This document shows positions 7,750 through 17,700 of a DNA stretch of 64,000 nucleotides, in pieces. Numbering within the stretch: position 1 is the stretch's first letter; every line of letters begins with the position of its first letter. The DNA lies in the IMG/VR virus record IMGVR_UViG_3300021963_000094, positions 1 through 64,000 of that record, one strand, 5' to 3'. The notes under the pieces are model-generated. The model was not told the origin of the DNA. It saw nothing but the letters and a program-made list of their open reading frames with translations, and did not search any database. This DNA is from a virus. The translations under genes were made by a program, and so were the position numbers.

Positions 7750-9615
7750 GTGGGATTATTTGATTTTGTAACGAATGTCAGAAACGAGGCACTCATAAGA
7801 TCTACAACAATAACCAATGTTGTTTCCAATACAGGTGGATTCAAAGACGATCTTGTGGATCGATCTGAAGCTGTTAAGAAGAACATTTACAGCTTTAACT
7901 CCGATAAGGAATACGGAGTTTTTGAAAACCAAAGTGATGCTGTTACTAGGTTGCCTTCTTCATTATTTTACGAAGCTCAGTCTTCTGAGGACGGAAGGCT
8001 TGGTCTATTTAACTATCATGTTATAGGGGATATAAAGGCTGGTTTAGGGGGAGGTGGAAAGTTTAACTATATTAAATCCGAAACCTATGCTAACAATCAG
8101 AAGGTAACCCCGGAGATAAGTAGAAACCCTACAGCCCAAGCAATAATTAAGACCACAACATCTAACGGGGCATATCTAAATCCTAGTAGCCCTTATGTTT
8201 CCCAGCCTTATAACGTTAAAGACTTTATATTTTGTAAGCACTACGGCGTTATTCCAAATAACAGGATGATAACATTAAGAAGATTTCCTACACCGGTTAT
8301 GGACAACTTAAGAGTGCCTACGAGCGCTCCTAGAATAGAGCCTAGCCAACAAGGTGATGATATAAAAGGAAACTTTGTTAACAATGACGGGCTTAGTCGA
8401 AATCAAATGATTAAAGACGGAGCAGCCCTACCAATTGCACAGGCAATTACATATTTTGGAGGAGACACAGGAAACACCTTGGATTCAATATTGAATGTTG
8501 AAACCGGATTAAAATGGGAATCAAAGGGGCAAAAAACAAAAATGTCAGCCGAGGGAAATGATAAAGGATTTCTATCTAGTACATATGGGAAATACCTAGA
8601 AGCTGTTGTGGGTGCTTCCACTTTTGATGGCCTTAACAAAATAAGTAACGGAATAGGGGTGGTCACAGATCCTGATAATAGAGAATTACAAATAAGAAGA
8701 ACTCTCTTAGAAAAATTAACAACCGGGGACGGGCCTCTAAGTCAGAGAATCTTCGTTGATGTTAACACTGTTAATAGCATGTATGTAAGAGGTGTAGGAT
8801 TTACGGGGGGTGAGCAAACTTTCTCTTTGAAATTCACGTATAGTCTAACTAGCGTTGGCGAGGTAAACAGTAGAATGATGTTTATTGACTTGTTTGCAAA
8901 TCTTTTAGCAATAGGAAGTGATTATGGTAAATTTTTAGCCCCACAGCTTCTTGTGAATTCTAATAGGCAGGGAATAGGATTTCCTGGAGGATCCAAAGGG
9001 TATGTTAAGCACCTGACAAATCCCGTTGAATTTCTAAATGACATGATGAAGCTTAAATTCGGGGAAGAGGTTAAAAAGAAGATAAAAGGATTAGAGGGAA
9101 CACTTGCAAAAGCACAAACTGAGCTTTCGGGATTAAGTAATGGCAAACCACTTTCTAAGAATGGTCAGTTATATAAAACACTCACTGTTATGCTAACCAG
9201 CCAAATGCTTAATGACTTATACTATGAGCCTATTATGCTTTCTGGTTATCCAACAGGGGAATGGCACGTTGTAGTTGGAAATCCATTAAATCCGATAGCA
9301 ATGATGGGTAACCTAATTTGTGAAAAGGTTAAAATTAATTTCAACAACACCCTAGGACCAGATGACTTTCCAACAGAGATGACTGCAGTTTTCTCGATGA
9401 AAGCAGCGAGAACAAAACATAGAGGAGACTTTGAAAGCATGTTTAACAGAGGTAACGGTAGACTTTATCTTGGTAAATTCCCGATCTCTGATGCATCCAG
9501 AAATGCTCAGGTTGGAGCAACAACTGGAATTGACACTCAGGGAACTATTGGTAAGAATGTGAGAGACGGTGCTTTTGGATTAGCAGCGAACTTTGGCCAA
9601 CAACTAGGATTATAA
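7750..9615 (+). CDS. Tail/baseplate structural protein (621 aa)
   Basis: A large phage structural protein, first in the long tail operon. It has no signal peptide and no enzymatic motif. The middle (about residues 335-385) has a beta-rich core around FVDVNTVNSMYVRGVGFTGG. The C-terminal part includes GEWHVVVGNPLNPIAMMGNL, LGPDDFPTEMTAVFSMKAA and a Gly-rich end. The DDFPTE-type and 'VVVGNPLNP' segments suggest a tube- or hub-associated beta domain, but I cannot name a T4 counterpart. The start is a GTG at 7750, preceded by a candidate promoter at about 20 nt. It is followed 10 nt later by the gp53-like gene. A baseplate role is inferred from its neighbours. Confidence 0.7.
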   Translation: MGLFDFVTNVRNEALIRSTTITNVVSNTGGFKDDLVDRSEAVKKNIYSFNSDKEYGVFENQSDAVTRLPSSLFYEAQSSEDGRLGLFNYHVIGDIKAGLGGGGKFNYIKSETYANNQKVTPEISRNPTAQAIIKTTTSNGAYLNPSSPYVSQPYNVKDFIFCKHYGVIPNNRMITLRRFPTPVMDNLRVPTSAPRIEPSQQGDDIKGNFVNNDGLSRNQMIKDGAALPIAQAITYFGGDTGNTLDSILNVETGLKWESKGQKTKMSAEGNDKGFLSSTYGKYLEAVVGASTFDGLNKISNGIGVVTDPDNRELQIRRTLLEKLTTGDGPLSQRIFVDVNTVNSMYVRGVGFTGGEQTFSLKFTYSLTSVGEVNSRMMFIDLFANLLAIGSDYGKFLAPQLLVNSNRQGIGFPGGSKGYVKHLTNPVEFLNDMMKLKFGEEVKKKIKGLEGTLAKAQTELSGLSNGKPLSKNGQLYKTLTVMLTSQMLNDLYYEPIMLSGYPTGEWHVVVGNPLNPIAMMGNLICEKVKINFNNTLGPDDFPTEMTAVFSMKAARTKHRGDFESMFNRGNGRLYLGKFPISDASRNAQVGATTGIDTQGTIGKNVRDGAFGLAANFGQQLGL

Positions 9616-9625
9616 TATTTAGTAT

Positions 9626-10243
9626 ATGATTGATATAGACGTTTTAGCAAACAAACCGGAGATAATAGTTAACGGAGAGACTATTATAGATCTAGTTGCT
9701 AGATCCGTGGATCCTGATGTTGTTCCTGGATTTTCTAAATTTATTTTTACTAACGAAGAGATGGTAATGAGAGCAGATCTTGCAGCTCATATGCTTTGCG
9801 GAAGTCATAACAGAATGGGAACACTATTAAAAGTTAATTCCATAGGTAATCCTTTTTCTCTAAACGTGAATGAATTTTTATTTGTTCCTGACACAGAAAC
9901 AATTAATAAATTAAGCAGAAGACCCCAGGGAGAAGAGCCTGATGATATTAGAAAATCCTTTAGAAAACAATTACAAGATAGAATATCTAAGGTATCAGAA
10001 ACAAGAAAAGAGTATTTAAATGCTGTTAATATTAGTGAAGCTGCAGGTTCTGCAGGATCTGGAGAATTCCAAAATCCTCTTCCTCCTAATGTAACACAGG
10101 AGGGATCTGAACAATTCAAAGTACAAGACGGAAAATTAATATTTGGTTCTGATATTGGAGTATGTAGAACTAGAATACAGCAGAACAAATCACTAGCAAC
10201 AATTAAATCAAGATTTGCCCAAAGACAAATTTTTGAATCATGA
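9626..10243 (+). CDS. Baseplate wedge protein, gp53/LysM-like
   Basis: A 205-aa protein whose first half looks like the LysM-containing wedge protein (T4 gp53 type) that holds the baseplate around the hub. Residues about 50-90 read AHMLCGSHNRMGTLLKVNSIGNPFSLNVNEFLFVPD, the usual LysM-like order of helix, loop with 'NPF', and strand ending in a 'vP' turn. The second half is a charged helix followed by a Gly/Pro-rich linker. T4 gp53 is of similar length. It overlaps the hub gene by 4 nt (ATGA), which fits co-assembly. Assignment rests on motif and context, not on a search. Confidence 0.6.
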   Translation: MIDIDVLANKPEIIVNGETIIDLVARSVDPDVVPGFSKFIFTNEEMVMRADLAAHMLCGSHNRMGTLLKVNSIGNPFSLNVNEFLFVPDTETINKLSRRPQGEEPDDIRKSFRKQLQDRISKVSETRKEYLNAVNISEAAGSAGSGEFQNPLPPNVTQEGSEQFKVQDGKLIFGSDIGVCRTRIQQNKSLATIKSRFAQRQIFES

Positions 10244-11763
10244 TAGACAGCAAAAAAACAATTCTTCAGTTAGACAAAGAAACAATAGTTCTGGACGAGC
10301 TCTCTATTGTTGATGAGATAAATCACAAAGATAAAGAAAAAGTAGAAAGAATAGGAAGTAAAACCGAAACTGAAACTGGATTCGGAATGCCTATGATTAT
10401 GATTAATAACTTTCTTGTTAGAGATCTTAGTTTTTTCAGATTAGATCTATCGGATAAAATACCTCAATTAATATTTAGATTTACTCCACAGGATGAATCA
10501 TTTTTATATACATCGTATCCTAAAGATGGTGATCTAGTTTCGCTATACATTAGATCCACATCTGAGCTGTACAAGCCAGTTAGAATGGATCTATTAGTTA
10601 CCGAGGTGCTAAGTCAATTTGCCATGTTAGAAGAAAAATACATGGGTGAAGAAAATAGAGCTAATGGAAATAATGCATCATTTACTATAAAATGTCAAAT
10701 GAGAATTCCTGGTATATTTCAGCACACCTCTAAATCATTCAAAGATAAAACATCATTTGATGTTATAAGACAGGTAGCTAAAGATCTTGGACTTGGGTTT
10801 GCATCTAATGAGAAAAACACAGAGGACAAAATGAACTGGCTATGTCCTTCTAAAACCTTATACAAATTTATAGATGATGTCTGTGGATCTGCTTGGAAAG
10901 GGGAAGAAGACTTCTTTGATTGGTGGATTGATCAGTATTACGTTTTAAACTTTGTCAATCTTAAAAAACAGTTATTAGAAAAAAGTAAAGATGAAACAAG
11001 AGTACTTCAGGCTATAGGAACAGAAAATGGATTATCCGGAGGTTTAGACGGAAATGTTAAACCTGCTGAAGTTAAACTGCCTTTATTTTTTACCAATGAT
11101 TATTATTATAAAAAATATCCATTTTTTATCAACGCATATTCTGTTAAAAATGCATCCGGCTATATAGCAAATAATTTTGGTTATTCAAGGGATCTTCAAT
11201 TTTACGATACCAAGTTAGTAAGTGATAGACCTATTAATAAATTTGTGAAATATAAAGTGGAATATGTCACACAAAAAAATCTAGATTATAGCAGTATTCT
11301 CTTCAAAGGAAGAGCTAACGAGGATGTTTACAAAAAAGAAACTAAAAAAACCTGGGTTGGTACACAATATGGCGAAAATCAACACAAGAATATTCAACAG
11401 GCATTAGTTCAAAACAAATTAAACAAATACGAAAATTTTAAAGTCTATCTTGAAACACAGATGCATTCTTACGTTCCCTGGGTTTATCGAGGCCAAACAG
11501 TTCCGACCAGAATAGTACATGCTGAGGCAAAGCAGGCAAGGGTAAATTCACAGGAGGCTAATAAAAATCCTCCTATAGATAATGAACAACATGAGATCGG
11601 TAAAAAAGTAGACAATAAATTTCTGAGCGGGGTTTATATGATCATGGGATCCTATATTGAGTATATAGATGGTGCAATCAAGCAATCATTCCTGCTTGGA
11701 AAAAGAGAATGGTTAATTAATGATGGTAGAGGGTCAGATCCCGAGCCAGAAGTAAGTAAATAG
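10240..11763 (+). CDS. Baseplate hub protein, gp27-like
   Basis: A 507-aa protein placed immediately upstream of a tube-fold protein and the spike protein, as the hub usually is. The N-terminal region is a beta domain with LVRDLSFFRLDLSDKIPQLIFRF (about 65-87). A central block reads KSFKDKTSFDVIRQVAKDLGLGF (about 165-187), then KTLYKFIDDVCGSAW. These resemble the hub family (T4 gp27 / late-control D type) in which a small domain follows 'FxxxTxxDVIxxIAxxLGL'. The length fits (T4 gp27 is about 390 aa). It would form the trimeric ring that docks the spike onto the tube. The identification is by pattern and gene order. Confidence 0.62.
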   Translation: MIDSKKTILQLDKETIVLDELSIVDEINHKDKEKVERIGSKTETETGFGMPMIMINNFLVRDLSFFRLDLSDKIPQLIFRFTPQDESFLYTSYPKDGDLVSLYIRSTSELYKPVRMDLLVTEVLSQFAMLEEKYMGEENRANGNNASFTIKCQMRIPGIFQHTSKSFKDKTSFDVIRQVAKDLGLGFASNEKNTEDKMNWLCPSKTLYKFIDDVCGSAWKGEEDFFDWWIDQYYVLNFVNLKKQLLEKSKDETRVLQAIGTENGLSGGLDGNVKPAEVKLPLFFTNDYYYKKYPFFINAYSVKNASGYIANNFGYSRDLQFYDTKLVSDRPINKFVKYKVEYVTQKNLDYSSILFKGRANEDVYKKETKKTWVGTQYGENQHKNIQQALVQNKLNKYENFKVYLETQMHSYVPWVYRGQTVPTRIVHAEAKQARVNSQEANKNPPIDNEQHEIGKKVDNKFLSGVYMIMGSYIEYIDGAIKQSFLLGKREWLINDGRGSDPEPEVSK

Positions 11764-11765
11764 AG

Positions 11766-13949
11766 ATGGCAAATTTTTTAAATGAGATTAAAGACAACTT
11801 TAGAAGCGTAACTGACCCAAATCAGATACTGAATAAAGGTGTAGATAAGCAAAGAACTGCCTTTCTAAAGGGATTAAAATCAACTTCTTCCGGACAAAAA
11901 GAAGATCCAACCTATACTGGATTTAGAATCATGTTTGATTTTGGGTATGGTGGATTAGTTGATCCTTCAACATTTCTACCAGTTAGTCCTTTACTTTCAA
12001 AGGGAAAATTCAACGACGGAAAAACGATGAAGGATGACGGAGCTACTGATTTTTTCCATCTCTCCAGACAAAACATGAATATAGGGGAATTTCCAAATTA
12101 CACCGAGAATATTCATTATATGACCGCTGAAGGATTTCTAAGAGAAAGAAGAAGCGCTATGGAAAACGGGGAGTACGGTGGTAGCACTGATAACACTGGT
12201 AGAAAAATAGTTGGCGGAGATTCTGATAGATTCCAATCTGGGGTTTCTCATAGAGCTGCTGCGTTATCATCATTTAGAAATCTTCTTTCCAGTATAAACG
12301 AAAAGAGCCCTTGGTTTATTCAATCCATTGGAGGATTAGATAAAGTTTTAGGGGTAGATCAGCAAAGACAAATAGAGAGTTCTAAAGGAAGAGAACAAAG
12401 ATCTGGAGTTTTAACTTTTGAATGTATGGATTCTATAGATCTTAGAATCAATGCAATGGCGGAGCTTTACAGAAAGGCGACATATGATTATCAATATCAT
12501 AGACAGCTATTACCTGACAACCTTCGTAAGTTCAGAATGTATATCATTGTTACTGAGATTAGACAAATAGATCTTCAGAAAAATCTTGCTGATGTATTAA
12601 ATCCATTTAATCTTCCTGGTGTTAGAAACGCTGTTGATTCTATTAGGGATATAGCTCAATCTGCTGGTATATTGAGAACAGCTTCTCCTGAGTCCACTAA
12701 TGCAAAAGCGGATTTGGAATCGTTTGTTAAATCGTTCGAAAGAATGGAACCTTATATTCTAATTTATCAATTAGATTTATGTGAATTTAATTTTGACCAA
12801 TCATATCCCTTTACAACTTTAAATAACTCTGTTGGACCAGGAGCTCCTCCAGTAAAAAACACATTTAAGGTTCACGTTGGTTCAGTTAAAGAGTACAAAC
12901 TACAATACAATATCCTTTCTGATTTAATTAGAAATGAGTCCACTTTTTCTCCTATATTGATACAGGATAGCTGGAACTTAGCTGGATCCCATATGTTACA
13001 ACCAGGCTCGGGAATCAATAACAATCTGAATGTATTTAAAAAATTAGCAAGTAATTTCATAACAAATTCGGTTGCTTCTGTTGTTCAACAACAGGTATCC
13101 CCTATTGTTACCAAACAGCTCCTTGGCAACGCTTATGGATTTAGATTGAGCGATGCTGTTAGATCTCTGAATTCTGTTCAGGATTTAGTTACTGGTATTA
13201 AAGAGATGAAGGATCCTTTCGGTGACTATAAACCACAATCCAGAGGATTGGGCGGACCTGCTGAAAGACAATATCCTATAGTCAGTCAAGATGTTTATCC
13301 GGATAATAATCCAAACAATGCAATAGGATCTGGACAGGGAAACGTTTTTCCCAGACCCGGAGTACCTGGATCTTTAGGCCCTGATGACATCTATGCGGAT
13401 AGCCCAGGAAAAGATCTAGGATTACCTGATAGAATCTATGGTAAAATAAAAGATGACGAGTACAGAAGAGTAGGTGGGGATATTGATAGCACGGATCTTG
13501 GTGTACCTAATAGAGTATATCCAACAATAAAGGACGATATCTATAAAGGTGTACCCGGGGAAGATCTTGGATTACCTAAAAGAATTTATACCACTTTGAA
13601 GGATGACGAGTACTCTCAGATCCCAGGAAAAGATCTTGGTGTTCCTGATAGAAAATATGCATCTATGAAAGAAGATGTTTATAAGAACGAAGAAATCAAA
13701 TACGGATCAATAAAAGAAAGATCTTATAGCGAGGATTCTAGTATTCCCGAAGAATTAAAATCTGATGTTTATCCAAATTCTGAGATAGAATACTCACCTA
13801 TTAAAGAGACCTTATATACTAGCGATCAAACCGATCCAAAGAATACCTCAGGAGAAGATGTGTATGCTAATAGTCCAGGAAAAGATTTAGGCCTACCTAA
13901 AAGATCATATCCTACGATCAAAGATAACGCTTATAAACAGGGATCTTAA
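11766..13949 (+). CDS. Tail-tube-fold protein with C-terminal tandem repeats
   Basis: A 727-aa protein. Residues about 215-360 look like a tail-tube or tube-initiator fold (T4 gp19/gp48/gp54 type): a segment near LPDNLRKFRMYIIVTEIRQ, then PYILIYQLDLCEFNFDQSYPF. The first 200 residues are extra. From about residue 539 to the end it carries a degenerate tandem array of about 20-25-residue units with the pattern D-D-x-Y-x(4)-PG-x-DLG-L/V-P-x-R-x-Y-x(2)-I/L-K. About seven copies are visible, and two in the middle are shortened. It is flanked by the hub and spike genes, so a tube-cap or baseplate position is likely. What the repeats bind is unknown. Confidence 0.65.
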   Translation: MANFLNEIKDNFRSVTDPNQILNKGVDKQRTAFLKGLKSTSSGQKEDPTYTGFRIMFDFGYGGLVDPSTFLPVSPLLSKGKFNDGKTMKDDGATDFFHLSRQNMNIGEFPNYTENIHYMTAEGFLRERRSAMENGEYGGSTDNTGRKIVGGDSDRFQSGVSHRAAALSSFRNLLSSINEKSPWFIQSIGGLDKVLGVDQQRQIESSKGREQRSGVLTFECMDSIDLRINAMAELYRKATYDYQYHRQLLPDNLRKFRMYIIVTEIRQIDLQKNLADVLNPFNLPGVRNAVDSIRDIAQSAGILRTASPESTNAKADLESFVKSFERMEPYILIYQLDLCEFNFDQSYPFTTLNNSVGPGAPPVKNTFKVHVGSVKEYKLQYNILSDLIRNESTFSPILIQDSWNLAGSHMLQPGSGINNNLNVFKKLASNFITNSVASVVQQQVSPIVTKQLLGNAYGFRLSDAVRSLNSVQDLVTGIKEMKDPFGDYKPQSRGLGGPAERQYPIVSQDVYPDNNPNNAIGSGQGNVFPRPGVPGSLGPDDIYADSPGKDLGLPDRIYGKIKDDEYRRVGGDIDSTDLGVPNRVYPTIKDDIYKGVPGEDLGLPKRIYTTLKDDEYSQIPGKDLGVPDRKYASMKEDVYKNEEIKYGSIKERSYSEDSSIPEELKSDVYPNSEIEYSPIKETLYTSDQTDPKNTSGEDVYANSPGKDLGLPKRSYPTIKDNAYKQGS
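13378..13944 (+). repeat. In-frame tandem repeat array encoding about seven DLGLP/Y-x-x-IK units
   Basis: The array encodes the C-terminal repeats of the tube-fold protein. Units begin near 13387, 13450, 13531, 13600, 13675, 13768 and 13855. The four best conserve PG-x-DLG(L/V)P-x-R-x-Y. Nucleotide identity between units is partial, so the array looks old, not freshly expanded. Confidence 0.7.
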
Positions 13950-13982
13950 AAACAAGGATAGATAAGAGAAAATCCTGTTTGT

Positions 13983-14762
13983 ATGTCTTTACAAAATTTA
14001 CAAGAATCTAATATAGAAAGGACGCAACACTTCTTAGGTGTTGTTGTTGACAACAAGGACCCAGAGTTCAGAGCTAGATGCAGGGTTAGGGTTTTTGGTG
14101 TTTTTGATGATGTTAAAGACGAGGATCTTCCTTGGGCATTTCAAAGGTTCGATATATCTTTTGGTGATAACGGCGGATCCGGTAGGGTTAGTATACCTAA
14201 GCTAGGTTGTATAGTTCATGTTCAATTCAATAACGGAAATTATTACACTCCAGAATACAAAGCAGTACAGGAACTTTCAAAGGATCTAATAACAGAATTA
14301 AGCGCTTCTTACGAAGGTGCTCATTCACTAATATACGATGGTATAGAGAAACTTAAAATATATTACACCGTTGCTAAAGGATTGGTTATAGATTTAAAAG
14401 AATCTACTGTTGTAATATCCAATGATAATTCCATAACAATAACACACGCAGGTCAAACATCAACCCTAGAATTCAGGGGTGGAAAGATAACAGAATTTGC
14501 TAATTCTGAAATTGAAAGCACAGCAACAACTAGAATTAAACAAAGCAGTAACGAAGTTTGGGTAGACGGTAAAACCACTAAGCTTGGACATGCTCCTGTA
14601 TACTCAGCTATTCTTGCTGAACCATTATGGATGTTTCTGAAACAACTTGCAGCAGCAGTTGATGCTAAACTTCCATCTACACCAGGAGCAATGACAAGTT
14701 TAGCTGAAAGCTATGAACAACTATCAACCTCAGATGTAGTTAAAGTAACAAAGTCTAATTAA
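13983..14762 (+). CDS. Baseplate spike/hub protein with gp5-type OB fold
   Basis: A 259-aa protein with the N-terminal OB-fold of the gp5/VgrG/gpV spike family. Residues 18-60 read FLGVVVDNKDPEFRARCRVRVFGVFDD, then DLPWAFQRFD. PKLGCIVHVQFNNGNYYTPEY (about 77-97) completes the barrel; this is the usual 'W...P.....G..V.V.F..G....P' order. No lysozyme domain is present, unlike T4 gp5. The second half (about 115-200) is a run of short beta strands that could make the triple-stranded needle. It follows the hub and tube-cap genes, with the same logic as T4 gp27-gp5. No separate PAAR-tip gene is visible nearby. Fairly confident. Confidence 0.8.
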   Translation: MSLQNLQESNIERTQHFLGVVVDNKDPEFRARCRVRVFGVFDDVKDEDLPWAFQRFDISFGDNGGSGRVSIPKLGCIVHVQFNNGNYYTPEYKAVQELSKDLITELSASYEGAHSLIYDGIEKLKIYYTVAKGLVIDLKESTVVISNDNSITITHAGQTSTLEFRGGKITEFANSEIESTATTRIKQSSNEVWVDGKTTKLGHAPVYSAILAEPLWMFLKQLAAAVDAKLPSTPGAMTSLAESYEQLSTSDVVKVTKSN

Positions 14763-14767
14763 GATAA

Positions 14768-17700
14768 ATGGATTTTAATTTCAATAAACTTCAGGACATA
14801 AGTGATAGAATATCCAGCGGTGAATTAAAACCAGAGGATGTTCTTAACGAGTTTAGTGGATTTACTGACGATCTTCCTAGTGACGAAGAGATAATCAATA
14901 ATGCCCAGGAGTTAGAAAAATCAATAGAGCCGGTTCCTTTAATTTTAACCGACGATGAAATTAACGACCTTATCTGTTCTTATGATGGAGAGGAACTAGC
15001 TAATAGAACTTTTTGGGAGATATTAAGAAAACAAAATTATTTAGACAGAATATCAGAATTGCCGGACTTTTCTAGGAATAGAAATTTCGATAAATTCATG
15101 GATGATAATAATCTTTCCAACGAACTTAACGGTGCTAAAGAAATGATTTCTGACAATTTAGATTTAGATCTTCTTGGAATAAAATTTTCAGGATCTAACA
15201 GAAAAATCAGAAGATTTAAAATAGGTCCATTTGGATTTGACATTCATATTATAACACATAAAGGAGTTCCTCTATTTTTTCACGTTGCACCCAAAAAGAT
15301 GTCTTTAAGTTTTATAAGGGATCAGCTGAAGAAAAAAAGTAAAAAAGGAAAAGCTAAGAAATGCTCCGATGATATCTACAATAAATTTGGATCTGGTTCA
15401 GGACCATCAACTTCTGACAACAATGACTTTGGTGATGGTACCGGATCAGAAGCTGGATCTGATTCGGGTTTTGGATCGAACAATATAGATCCGGAAAAAT
15501 TATCATCCCTCCTAGATAATATTTTAGACAGAGAAGCTTCGGAAAAAGATTCTAATAATGCATTTGATGTTTCGGATATAGTAGATCAGGTTTTTTGTGA
15601 ACCAGATTTTCCCATTAACCCCGAAACGGGAGAACCGCTTTTCACAAAAGAGGATCTTAAATCTTTCATAGAGGAGATTTGCTTACCGGAGGAAGAATCT
15701 GCAATACCCGAGGTTTTACCTGAGGGTGATATAGATGATGTAACAGAAAAGGTAAATAAATGTCTAAGTCAAGCAAAGGAAATATTTAAAGATGTAAGGG
15801 AAAATAACGAACTTAGATCTAGATATGAAAAAGCAGAAAAAGATTTAGAAGAAATCCTATATCATTATAAGATAGTTAAAAACTACTACAATGGGCTTTC
15901 TAAATCATTTGAGGCCAAAGCAAAATCTGGAAAGAAAGGAAATCCTTTAACTCTACTTTTAACTTTAGTCTTAGCTTCATCCGATGCAAATAAATTTTTA
16001 GATGCTGTAAAGAATTTTTCTGCTAGGTTTAAAGAAACCAAAAAACAAACATCACCCGGTAAAAAAGGATATGTTGGTATTAAATTTGATATAGCATTTC
16101 CTCATGGCCTTGGTGGGGATCTCCCTTACGAAACTGTTAAACCAGAAGCAACCTCCGATTTACTTTCATCAGACTATGAGAGAGTAGATTTAACTAAGCT
16201 TCAACTTGGGATGGAATTCTCAAGTAAAGGAATTCTTGGATCGGGCAATTCTGATTTTCTTAAATCTTATGAAGATTTTATAATATTCAGAGACGAGAAT
16301 CCAAAACTTGATGTGCCTTTCTACAATTTCATTCAGGACATAGAAGGATCCAACAAACCAAAGGAAGCTATTATAAAAGATATAGAGAAAAATCATGGAT
16401 TTCTTTATTCTAATCTTTTAGAGATTTCTGCAAACCCGTGGCTATTCTTTACTGCAGACGAAAGAGGGGATAATGATGCTAGAAAATCAGCGGACATAAA
16501 ACCACAGAGCACAAATAGTGACGGAGAACCAAATCAATCATTTAGCGACTTCTGGGGTAATTTTAAAAAATCTTTTGATACTAAATACAATGCAAGAAAG
16601 AAGATAGTAGAGGATAAAATAAATTCGATCAAAGTTCTTTCTGATAAATTCGTAGACACCCTTGCTGATTACTATTTCACTGTTAATCTAAGTTCTACCT
16701 CTAATAATAGTAAGCTACTAAAGGATGCATCGGACAAAGCGGATAAGAACGTTAGCTATATCGAGGATCTTTTACTTTCAATAGCTCAGAAGATACAGGA
16801 ACTAGATCAGAAAAACTCCCCGGAGGTTTTACAATCTAGAGCCGAGTCTATAGATTGTTTTGGCTCTGCCAATGATGGTAGCGAAAACAGTGGAGGATCT
16901 TCTTCTACTGGTATTGGGGTTTCTATTGGACTTGATGCAAACGGAAACCCGAACAATTCTACTCCTGACACACTAAAGGCTGCTTGCCCTCCGGATTGTT
17001 GCGGTGCTTCTGGTCAGGCATTTTCGGGTGGGGGTATAATAGACGGATTAAACTCTCCAGACTGTCCTAATTTATTCACAACATGTTATTGGAAAGAATT
17101 TGCTAAAAAAGCCACGACAGTTGGAATCCTCCCAATTCCTAATGGATTACCACCAATTGAAAATCCTGCTGGATTTCTACCGAACATCGGTTTAAAATAT
17201 TGGCCGGTCGGATATCTTCCGCCATCTTTTATTCCTTTACCCCCGCCATTGGTTAATCCCCTTGACGGAACTCCTTTCATAAGAATTCCTATGCCTATGA
17301 TATGGACTATTATACCTCCAATAGTTATACCATTGCCTATAGGGGTTATAGTTATATTCATACCGTTCATAGGTGGATTTATGCCTAGTCCGTTAGTTTT
17401 CTTCCATGATTTTTTAACCGGAAATTCAATATTTCTTTTGGGTATTAGAGGATTTAGATTTATACCTAGAAAATCAGATCCTGTTATACCAGATCCATTA
17501 GTTAGATTAAAGCAATTTTTATCCCTAGGAGTACCTAACTATCTTTTTCCTTTCCCAAATCTTGGTAAGGACAACGTCGACGATCCTAAGAGAATAAAAA
17601 AAGACATTTTAGCAAATCTTAAAAAAAGATTATCAAATGCTAAAGTTAATATCGATTTTTCCAAGATTCAAAAAGTACAGGATGATTTGGCTAAAAAGAA

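Noticed and set aside
13949-13980. Weak hairpin just before the gp5-like gene (AACAAGGAT and ATCCTGTT)
   Set aside because: The stem has a bulge and a 12-nt loop with no T run, and similar pairings are expected in this AT-rich DNA.
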